Shown here in pieces: positions 6,086 through 11,031 of a stretch of DNA of 11,031 bases. Source of the stretch: JBBAEA01 sp041656175 (lineage in GTDB: Bacteria > Myxococcota_A > Bradymonadia > UBA4248); NCBI GenBank assembly GCA_041656175.1, contig JBBAEA010000116.1:1-11031 (forward strand). The letters run 5' to 3'. The notes beneath the pieces were generated by a model. It worked only from the letters and a program-made list of their open reading frames with translations. It did not search any database and had not been told where the DNA came from. How positions within the stretch are numbered: position 1 is the stretch's first letter; each line of letters starts with the position of its first letter. A program made the position numbers and the translations under genes.

Positions 6086-6757
6086 ATGAGCATTCAAGAA
6101 ACACTGCAGGCTGTTAAACAACTTTTTTGGCCTACGCGTTGTGCCGCCTGCGACATCTTGCTCGATGCAAAGGCACAATCGCTTTGCACAGAATGCCGAG
6201 ACACCTTGCGGCTTTGCCACTATATTACGTCGCCCTCTGCTATAGAGTGCGCCTGTGCCTTCTTTATGTACGAAGCCGCGATCCAAGAATGCATAGCGAA
6301 GTGGAAGTTTCACGAAGATTTTTATGCACAAAATGCGCTTTTAAGCCTTTGCTCCGAATTTGCAGAGAAAATTCTCCCACCGCCAATGCCAGATTCTCTT
6401 ATTGTATCGGTTCCACCGCACTCCAAACGCCTAGCGCAGCGAGGTTTTGATCCCGCGTGGACTCTCGCAAAGCATTTCCAAAAACTCTTTGGAAGTGTAC
6501 ACGGCGTCATTCCGCAATTCGACGATGAAATTCTCGTGCGCACCAAGCACACTCCACATCAAGCGGGTTTAAGTAACGAAGAGCGCCGAAAAAACTTAGC
6601 GGATGCATTCATCACGACGCGTCAAATCTCGCAGCCTGTGATTTTGGTCGATGACGTTATTACCACGGGCGCTACTGCAAACGCATGTGCCAAAATGTTC
6701 GTAAACGCGGGAGCAACGAGTATATTACTCGTTGGTCTTGCCTATGCGCCAAATTAA
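6086..6757 (+). CDS. comF: ComF family phosphoribosyltransferase-like protein
   Basis: 223 aa. It is the ComF/GntX type: an N-terminal zinc finger joined to a type I phosphoribosyltransferase fold. In naturally competent bacteria ComF helps single-stranded DNA uptake; in others the role is poorly known. The zinc finger is Cys19-x2-Cys22 with Cys34-x2-Cys37. VPPHSKRLAQRGFDPAWTLA (109-128) and the HTPHQAGLSNEERRKNLADAF stretch (155-175) are typical. The PRPP loop is VILVDDVITTGAT (185-197) with the acidic pair Asp189-Asp190. GGAG lies about 8 nt before the ATG. No other competence gene is in view. Confidence 0.9.
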   Translation: MSIQETLQAVKQLFWPTRCAACDILLDAKAQSLCTECRDTLRLCHYITSPSAIECACAFFMYEAAIQECIAKWKFHEDFYAQNALLSLCSEFAEKILPPPMPDSLIVSVPPHSKRLAQRGFDPAWTLAKHFQKLFGSVHGVIPQFDDEILVRTKHTPHQAGLSNEERRKNLADAFITTRQISQPVILVDDVITTGATANACAKMFVNAGATSILLVGLAYAPN

Positions 6758-6776
6758 ATTTGGCAATTTGTTTTCT
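6748..6776 (+). terminator. Possible weak terminator overlapping the comF stop
   Basis: GCCAAAT (6748-6754) pairs with ATTTGGC (6758-6764), and the loop is the TAA stop codon itself. A T-rich stretch (AATTTGTTTTCT) follows at 6765-6776. The stem is short and AT-rich, so termination would be partial at best. Confidence 0.35.
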
Positions 6777-6802
6777 AGGCGCAATATTATTAAATCATCA
6801 TT

Positions 6803-8011
6803 ATGCTTCCCAAAAACTTACTTCGCAGCCGCGAAGATAATCACAGCGTCTTTCCACTCTACATAACAGCTAGCCCGAGTATCGTCGAGGCACTCAACAC
6901 GGTTCTCGATATCTTTCGCGCAAGCATCGATGATAACTACGAGAATTTAATTGACGATATCAACGATCTTTGTTCAACGAGCCAACGACACCGCCTATTG
7001 CGTGGTCTCTGTCATTTGCTGGAACAAAGGCTTGAGTTCTATGAGCTTAGCGACACGGTTTCGCCTGAAGAACTGCGAGAGCGGATTTTTCTCGAAAGCG
7101 CCGCCGTTGGCCAAGAAGGCTACACTAAACTTCAGTGGCGAAACGAGATTTTGCAAAATGTCGCCAAAACACTTGGTCTTAGTGCAAACGATTTGGAGGA
7201 GCTGCTCTACTGCGATCTTAAAGGACAGCGCAAAATTAAAAGCTTCGAAGACCTCGAAGACGAAGAACTGATTGCAAGATACAACCTCAGTTTGGCGCAG
7301 ACTGTGCTCTTTCGTGCAAAAAGTCTCGATTTTGAGCTCAAACTCAGTGGCAAAAATACGGCGCCGATGTTGCGAAAAATCTTTAGCGCCCTGAAGTTTC
7401 ACGGTTTGCTTTTTGAACTGCAAGTAGAAGGCGAGCTCTACAAGTTCTCGCTTGATGGCCCCAACGCCCTCTTCTCCCAAGCACAAAAATACGGCGTGCA
7501 ACTCGCCGCTTTCCTGCCCATGCTCTTTCGCTTTAAAGATTGGGAAGCAAAAGCCAAGGTGCTCTGCGATGCAAATCGGTATAAGGATTTTGTTCTTAGC
7601 CCCGCAGATTTCGATTATCCCCTAAAACCGCTCCCCATGCGCCTTCCTGAAGAGCAGGAACGCCTCATAGAGCGCCTTAAAGAGCTTGCCCCAGACTGGC
7701 TTTGCGAGCCAAATCCCCAGATACTAGAACTCGGTGGACAACAGCTTTGGATCCCCGACTTTAGCATGGAGCATAGACTGACGAAGCGTCGCGTGCATAT
7801 AGAGATTATCGGGTTTTGGCGCAGCGACTACCTGCGACGGCGCCTAAAGTTGCTAAAAACAAGGGCGGCAAAAAATCTCATCCTCATTCTTAGCGATAAG
7901 CTCAAAGTCGACCGCGAGGCGCTCGATGCCGTTCACCCGCAGTTGTTATTTTATAAGTCGACTGTGCGGCCACAAGCGGTGTTAAAACTCATCGAGGCTT
8001 GCGCGCTGTAG
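6803..8011 (+). CDS. DUF790/Bax1-like nuclease
   Basis: 402 aa, typical for the family. Archaeal Bax1, a DUF790 member, is a structure-specific endonuclease that partners the XPB helicase in DNA repair; the bacterial members are less studied. Signatures: MLPKNLLRSR at the N-terminus, the conserved helix ARYNLSLAQTVLFRA (158-172), SLDGPNALFSQAQKYGVQLA (216-235), and a PD-(D/E)xK-like C-terminal nuclease core with WIPDF (316-320), then HIEIIGFWR (332-340) holding Glu334, then DYLRRRLKLLK. Asp319 and Glu334 are the likely metal-binding residues. No XPB-type helicase is visible within the window, which ends 3 kb downstream. The ATG at 6803 has no obvious ribosome site but matches the family N-terminus. 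Convergent with hcp. Confidence 0.85.
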   Translation: MLPKNLLRSREDNHSVFPLYITASPSIVEALNTVLDIFRASIDDNYENLIDDINDLCSTSQRHRLLRGLCHLLEQRLEFYELSDTVSPEELRERIFLESAAVGQEGYTKLQWRNEILQNVAKTLGLSANDLEELLYCDLKGQRKIKSFEDLEDEELIARYNLSLAQTVLFRAKSLDFELKLSGKNTAPMLRKIFSALKFHGLLFELQVEGELYKFSLDGPNALFSQAQKYGVQLAAFLPMLFRFKDWEAKAKVLCDANRYKDFVLSPADFDYPLKPLPMRLPEEQERLIERLKELAPDWLCEPNPQILELGGQQLWIPDFSMEHRLTKRRVHIEIIGFWRSDYLRRRLKLLKTRAAKNLILILSDKLKVDREALDAVHPQLLFYKSTVRPQAVLKLIEACAL

Positions 8012-8026
8012 CATATTCTTTTATGG

Positions 8027-8043
8027 GTTTCGCGTAACGAAAC
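8027..8043. repeat. Short hairpin after the DUF790 gene
   Basis: GTTTCG (8027-8032) pairs with CGAAAC (8038-8043) around CGTAA. It sits 16 bp after the DUF790 gene stop in the convergent spacer with hcp. No T-run follows on either strand, so a terminator role is weakly supported. Confidence 0.3.
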
Positions 8044-8091
8044 GCGCGCCAGTGCTATCGATCACGGTGTGGGAGCGAAATGGCCATAGTG

Positions 8092-8246
8092 GGGGGTAGC
8101 GCGGGATCGCCTTCAAAAATGCGCTACGAACGCATATTGTGCGCTGGATGCGCGAACAGCAAATACAGCGCACAATATTTTGCGTTCGTTGTCGCATTTT
8201 TGGAGGAAGCCCGCGCGTAGGGGGGCGGTGTTGCCCCCCAAAAAAA
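8092..8246 (-). repeat. Structured repeat element, copy B, directly after the hcp stop
   Basis: 155 nt in hcp orientation, starting 3 nt after the hcp stop. Read on minus: a T7 run (8246-8240), GGGGGGC facing GCCCCCC, closing stem GCGCGGG (8216-8210) with CCCGCGC (8105-8099), a long middle stem that includes CAAAAATGCG (8202-8193) with CGCATTTTTG (8123-8114), a 13-bp inner stem (8178-8166 with 8146-8134), a 19-nt loop, and terminal CTACCCCC. It matches copy A element by element. The closing stem carries a C-G pair where A has T-A, and the inner stem differs at two pairs, both compensated. Confidence 0.8.
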
Positions 8247-8249
8247 GAG

Positions 8250-9836
8250 CTAAGCTAAACAAGCGGCTAGATCTTCTTGGACGCTAGAAATGGGGGTGAT
8301 GTTGAAATTTTCAACGAGGAACTTCAGAATATTAGGTGAAACAAATGCGGGTAACGAGGGCCCGAGGCGAATATTCTTCACGCCGAGGTAGAGTAGGGTT
8401 AACAAAACGCAGACCGCTTTTTGCTCATACCACGATAGGATGATGGAGAGCGGGAGTTCGTTAACGCTGCAATCAAAGGCGTTTGCAAGGGCTAGGGCGA
8501 CTTGGATGGCGCCGTAGGAGTCGTTACACTGACCCATGTCGAGTAAGCGTGGAATGCCGCCGATATTGCCAAAGTCAATGTCGTTGAAGCGGAATTTTCC
8601 GCAGGCCAAGGTCAGCATGACGGTGTCGGCTGGGGTGCTCTTGGCGAGTTCGGTGTAGTAGTTGCGACCAGGCTTGGCACCATCGCAGCCTCCGATGAGG
8701 AAGAAGCGCTTGATGGCGCCTGATTTTACGGCGTCGATGATGGTGTCGGCTAGGGAGAGGATTTTTTGGCGACCAAAGCCAGTCCAAACGGTGCTTCCGC
8801 CGTTGATTCCAGTCATGGGGTGATCTTCAGCGTAACCGCCGAGTTCCAAGGCTTTTTCGATGACGGGGCTAAAGTCTTTGTCGGCGCCGATGTGTGTGCA
8901 GCCCGGGAAGGAGACGACTTCGGTGGTAAAGACACGGTCGATGTAGCTTGGGCGCGGTGGCATGAGGCAGTTCGTGGTAAAGAGGATGGGCGCGGGGACG
9001 TTGTCGAATTCTTTGAGCTGGTTTTGCCATGCTGTGCCAAAGTGCCCCTTAAAGTGCGGGTGCGCCTTAAGTTTGGGGTAGCCATGCGTCGGAAGCATCT
9101 CGCCGTGGGTGTAGATGTTGACGCCGCGTCCTGCGCTCTGTTGTAGGAGTTTGTCCAAATCGAGCAAGTCATGGCCAGTAATAATAATGAAGGGGCCCTT
9201 TTCGATGGTGAGCGGAACTTCGACTGGCTCTGGGGCGCCATAGGTTTCGGTGTTGGCCTTGTCGAGGATTTCCATGCACTTGTAGTTCACTTCGCCTGTT
9301 TTAAGTACGAGGGCAGTGAGTTGCTCGGCGTTCATATCGCTACCAACGGCGCGCAAGCCTTCGTAGAAAAAGGCGTTGACCGTATCATCTTGGTAATCGA
9401 GGACAAAGGCGTGTAGCGCGTAGGCCGCCATGCCGCGTAAACCCAATAGAATAAGGCTTTTTAGGCTGCGAGTATCTTCGTTTGCGTTCCAAACGCTGTG
9501 CATACCAGCTTCGTAAATAGCATCGCGCCACGGTTTGTTATCTTCGTTGGGCGCAAGACGATCGCGTTCGGCGATAATTTTAGCGCGTTGCTCTTCGATA
9601 ACGGGATCGTTGAAGTTAACATTGGTAATGGCCATAAAAAGCGATTCCATGACCAATCGATTGGTTTCTGTGGTGGGTTCGCCTTTTTCGGCAGCGCGCG
9701 CAAGTAGAATTAAGGCGCCAGTGAGACGATCCAAAAGATTCGATGTGGATGATTTCTTGCCGCAAACGCCAGCTTTACCTGTGCAGCCAGTTCCACGGGA
9801 AGTCTGCTCACACTGAAAACAAAACATTTCGTTCAT
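8250..9836 (-). CDS. hcp: Hybrid cluster protein (hydroxylamine reductase / NO reductase)
   Basis: 528 aa. Hcp carries a cubane cluster and a hybrid Fe-S-O cluster; it reduces hydroxylamine in vitro and handles NO in vivo in the cytoplasm. The N-terminal motif is C6-x2-C9-x8-C18-x6-C25, nearest the Desulfovibrio-type class. By alignment with D. vulgaris numbering, all hybrid-cluster ligands are present: His222, Glu246, Cys290, persulfide Cys384 (GGCDGAKPGR), Cys412 (ACGKFRF), Cys437 (GQCNDSYGA), Glu471 and Lys473 (YEQK). The third spacing of the N-terminal motif is one residue longer than in D. vulgaris. The ATG at 9836 is chosen over TTG at 9872 because AGGAG (9844-9848) lies 7 nt upstream and MNEMFCFQC fits the family start. 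A ferredoxin-domain gene lies 178 bp upstream on the same strand. Confidence 0.97.
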   Translation of the reverse strand: MNEMFCFQCEQTSRGTGCTGKAGVCGKKSSTSNLLDRLTGALILLARAAEKGEPTTETNRLVMESLFMAITNVNFNDPVIEEQRAKIIAERDRLAPNEDNKPWRDAIYEAGMHSVWNANEDTRSLKSLILLGLRGMAAYALHAFVLDYQDDTVNAFFYEGLRAVGSDMNAEQLTALVLKTGEVNYKCMEILDKANTETYGAPEPVEVPLTIEKGPFIIITGHDLLDLDKLLQQSAGRGVNIYTHGEMLPTHGYPKLKAHPHFKGHFGTAWQNQLKEFDNVPAPILFTTNCLMPPRPSYIDRVFTTEVVSFPGCTHIGADKDFSPVIEKALELGGYAEDHPMTGINGGSTVWTGFGRQKILSLADTIIDAVKSGAIKRFFLIGGCDGAKPGRNYYTELAKSTPADTVMLTLACGKFRFNDIDFGNIGGIPRLLDMGQCNDSYGAIQVALALANAFDCSVNELPLSIILSWYEQKAVCVLLTLLYLGVKNIRLGPSLPAFVSPNILKFLVENFNITPISSVQEDLAACLA

Positions 9837-9843
9837 TGGGGGG

Positions 9844-9848
9844 CTCCT
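9844..9848 (-). promoter_or_regulatory. Ribosome binding site deciding the hcp start
   Basis: AGGAG on the minus strand lies 7 nt before ATG 9836 and inside the alternative frame extension from TTG 9872. This argues that the 12 extra N-terminal residues are not made. Confidence 0.75.
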
Positions 9849-10014
9849 AAAAGAGAGTAAAGAGTTAAACAAACAGCATCGCTGCTAAGAGATGCTAAGC
9901 ATGGGCGAGTTTTCTCGCTATTAAAGGGTAGGGGAGGTGCAGAGGCTTGTGTTCTGTGGCTCTGCAAATAAAAGAGTTTTTGGGTTTTTAGCGCATTTTA
10001 GCTTAAATCCAGCG
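9849..10014 (-). promoter_or_regulatory. Spacer between the ferredoxin gene and hcp with several small hairpins
   Basis: This spacer is long enough to hold a separate hcp promoter, but no convincing -35/-10 pair was seen. It contains hairpins GCGAG/CTCGC (9905-9909 with 9914-9918) and TGCAGAG/CTCTGCA (near 9937-9965), plus AGCATC/GATGCT near 9875-9896. An inverted repeat TTTAGCGC (9987-9994) with GCGCTAAA (10012-10019) overlaps the ferredoxin gene's stop. None ends in a T-run in the minus direction. A processed or readthrough leader for hcp is possible. Confidence 0.35.
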
Positions 10015-10746
10015 CTAAAGCACAGTTCCATCGGTGCTTAGAGTAAGCACCTTCATTAGAATCGATTTTCCACTAATTTGCAATGCTTGCCTTGCAGCAA
10101 GTTCGAGGCCACCACAACAGGGTACTTGCATGCGAACAACGGTAAAGCTCTTAATATCGTTACTGCAAAGTATTTGCTCTAACTTTAGCGCGTAATTAGC
10201 GGCATCAAGCTTTGGACATCCAATGAGGCAAACTCGGCCTTTGATAAAATCTTCGTGAAAACGCGCATACGAAAACGCCGTACAATCTGCCGCCAAAAGT
10301 AGATCCGCATCTTGGAAAAAAGCAGCATTGACGGGGACCAATTTTAATTGTACGGGCCACTGCGCCAACTCGCTGGGGCGCTGGGCAGAATTTGTCGTCG
10401 ACTTTGCGCCCAAGAATGTAGGCTTTAGTAAAGTTCTTGCTTGCGTCCCAGGGCAGCCGCGACCTTTAGTTTTGCCCGCGCAATCGCTTGCTTTGCTGGC
10501 TTTGGCCGACATCGCCGCTTGGACAGCTTGCTCGTCGTAGGGAAGTGCTTCACACTCCTCAAGGCGAATCGCATCCACTGGACAAACTGGTAAGCAGTCT
10601 CCTAAACCATCGCAGTAATCTTCGCGAATAAGTCGTGCTTTGCCGTTGACTAGCTCGATCGCACCTTCGTGGCAGGCTGTAACACAGGCACCACAGCCGT
10701 TGCACTTCTCTTCATCAATCTTCACCATCGTACGCAATACTTTCAT
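10015..10746 (-). CDS. Ferredoxin-domain iron-sulfur protein upstream of hcp
   Basis: 243 aa. The N-terminal ~62 residues form a 2x[4Fe-4S] ferredoxin domain. The first motif is complete, Cys15-x2-Cys18-x2-Cys21-x3-Cys25 followed by His. The second, CDGLGDCLPVCP, has Leu48 in place of the second Cys (Cys45, Cys51, Cys55 remain). A Ser/Ala/Lys linker with GRGCPG (96-101) leads to a C-terminal domain holding LLAADCTAFSYARFHEDFIKG (150-170), then CLIGCPKLD and VPCCGG (208-213), whose cysteines may bind another cluster. Proteins of this architecture are often found beside hcp, and an electron-donor role to Hcp is the likely inference. ATG 10746 is chosen; GTG 10749 and ATG 10728 are alternatives, and no strong ribosome site decides. 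Confidence 0.85.
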   Translation of the reverse strand: MKVLRTMVKIDEEKCNGCGACVTACHEGAIELVNGKARLIREDYCDGLGDCLPVCPVDAIRLEECEALPYDEQAVQAAMSAKASKASDCAGKTKGRGCPGTQARTLLKPTFLGAKSTTNSAQRPSELAQWPVQLKLVPVNAAFFQDADLLLAADCTAFSYARFHEDFIKGRVCLIGCPKLDAANYALKLEQILCSNDIKSFTVVRMQVPCCGGLELAARQALQISGKSILMKVLTLSTDGTVL

Positions 10747-10790
10747 CACTAATACTTTCTTTTGAAAACTTAGTCCCTTGCCCCAAGCGC

Positions 10791-10796
10791 AATATC
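10791..10796 (-). promoter_or_regulatory. Candidate -10 box for the ferredoxin-hcp unit
   Basis: GATATT on minus matches TATAAT at four of six positions. A start about 7 nt further on (near 10784) would put the centre of the 10819-10832 palindrome near -41, the usual site for class II activation by a CRP/FNR-family protein. No good -35 accompanies it, as expected for an activated promoter. Weak on its own. Confidence 0.3.
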
Positions 10797-10818
10797 CACC
10801 AATTTGAAAATAAAGTAC

Positions 10819-10832
10819 GTTGTATTTACAAC
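10819..10832. promoter_or_regulatory. Palindromic putative operator upstream of the ferredoxin-hcp unit
   Basis: GTTGTATTTACAAC is a perfect 6-2-6 inverted repeat, 73 bp before the ferredoxin gene start, in AT-rich sequence. hcp genes are commonly controlled by CRP/FNR-family factors (HcpR, DNR, FNR) or NsrR, which bind palindromes of about this size. The sequence is not an exact match to a consensus I recall for any of them, so the regulator is not named. Confidence 0.5.
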
Positions 10833-10860
10833 ATAGAATGAAAATATTTGATTTTTTTTG

Positions 10861-11021
10861 CTTAAGGAAGCGCTCATTTATGGGTGGGGCGCTGCCCTAC
10901 GCCTCGCTAAGGGGCCGAAACGAGTAAAACTAAGTGTTTTACGAGTTGATGGCCCGCTTTCGCAGTGAGCATGTCCAAGCCAAGCTCGCTTGAGCTTGTG
11001 ACATGCGAACAAGAAAAAAAA
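10861..11021. repeat. Hairpin-rich non-coding region at window end, possibly a third repeat element
   Basis: Several nested stems are visible. GGGCC (10912-10916) pairs with GGCCC (10951-10955), enclosing GTAAAAC with GTTTTAC (near 10924-10942). GCATGTC (10969-10975) pairs with GACATGC (11000-11006), extended by TTCGC/GCGAA (10959-10963 with 11005-11009 as an alternative), and encloses CAAGCTC/GAGCTTG (10981-10987 with 10992-10998). An A8 run (11014-11021) lies at the far end, so read on minus it begins with a T-run like copies A and B. No ORF is seen here. Homology to A/B is not clear. Confidence 0.5.
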
Positions 11022-11031
11022 CCGTAGGTTT

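Noticed and set aside
6995..7501. 168-codon open frame opposite the DUF790 gene
   Set aside because: The + strand product matches DUF790 signatures throughout this stretch, so the antisense frame is a shadow.
5374..8246. Composite transposon bounded by the inverted copies A and B
   Set aside because: The copies are in opposite orientation, but the interval holds rlmH, comF and a DUF790 gene with no transposase, and each copy sits behind its own flanking gene stop.
8766..9146. 126-codon open frame opposite hcp
   Set aside because: Antisense shadow of a highly conserved hcp coding region; no family resemblance and no ribosome site.
1..11031. CRISPR array, tRNA, rRNA, integrase or phage genes
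   Set aside because: No regularly spaced direct repeats, cloverleaf, rRNA segments or matching protein motifs were seen on either strand.

Overview
This is a chromosomal, gene-dense bacterial window of roughly balanced base composition. Its metabolic genes point to an anaerobe: a ferredoxin-dependent 2-oxoacid oxidoreductase beta subunit, and a hybrid cluster protein with a Desulfovibrio-type N-terminal cysteine motif. Together with a proA-rsfS-rlmH cluster, a bacterial DUF790/Bax1-like nuclease and a DUF6918-like protein, this suggests a lineage near the former Deltaproteobacteria (Myxococcota/Bradymonadota-like). That assignment is inference and low confidence. No phage, transposase, CRISPR, tRNA or rRNA is visible.

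Layout. Bases 1-278 hold a cluster of hairpins, including a 48-nt palindrome at 61-108. One frame is open from the window edge into the next gene, so this could be the tail of an upstream gene. Then, on +: a korB-like beta subunit (279-1226); an RNase Z-like metallo-beta-lactamase-fold hydrolase (1314-2147) overlapping by 14 bp a zinc-ribbon protein with a C-terminal membrane anchor (2134-2976); a 152-bp AT-rich gap; and a DUF6918-like protein (3129-3599). Next comes a housekeeping cluster: proA (TTG start, 3670-4947), rsfS (4972-5373), rlmH (5594-6058) and a comF-type phosphoribosyltransferase (6086-6757). A DUF790/Bax1-like nuclease (6803-8011) follows. On -: a ferredoxin-domain protein (10015-10746) lies upstream of hcp (8250-9836), and together they look like a nitrosative/oxidative-stress unit. 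A palindromic putative operator sits upstream of the ferredoxin gene.

The most interesting signal is non-coding. Two copies of a ~150-nt structured element lie immediately 3' of rsfS (5374-5525, +) and hcp (8092-8246, -), each in the orientation of its gene and starting 0-3 nt after the stop codon. They share a T7 run, a G/C hairpin, a 7-bp closing stem and a 13-bp inner stem. Base changes between the copies are compensatory, so pairing is conserved while sequence drifts. This looks like a dispersed palindromic/RNA-structured repeat family. Other hairpin-rich regions at both window ends may be related or separate elements.

How genes fit together: rsfS and rlmH act on the large ribosomal subunit, while proA in the same run serves proline synthesis. 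korB and the hcp/ferredoxin pair all use low-potential iron-sulfur electron transfer. The metallo-hydrolase and zinc-ribbon membrane protein are translationally coupled but their joint role is unknown.
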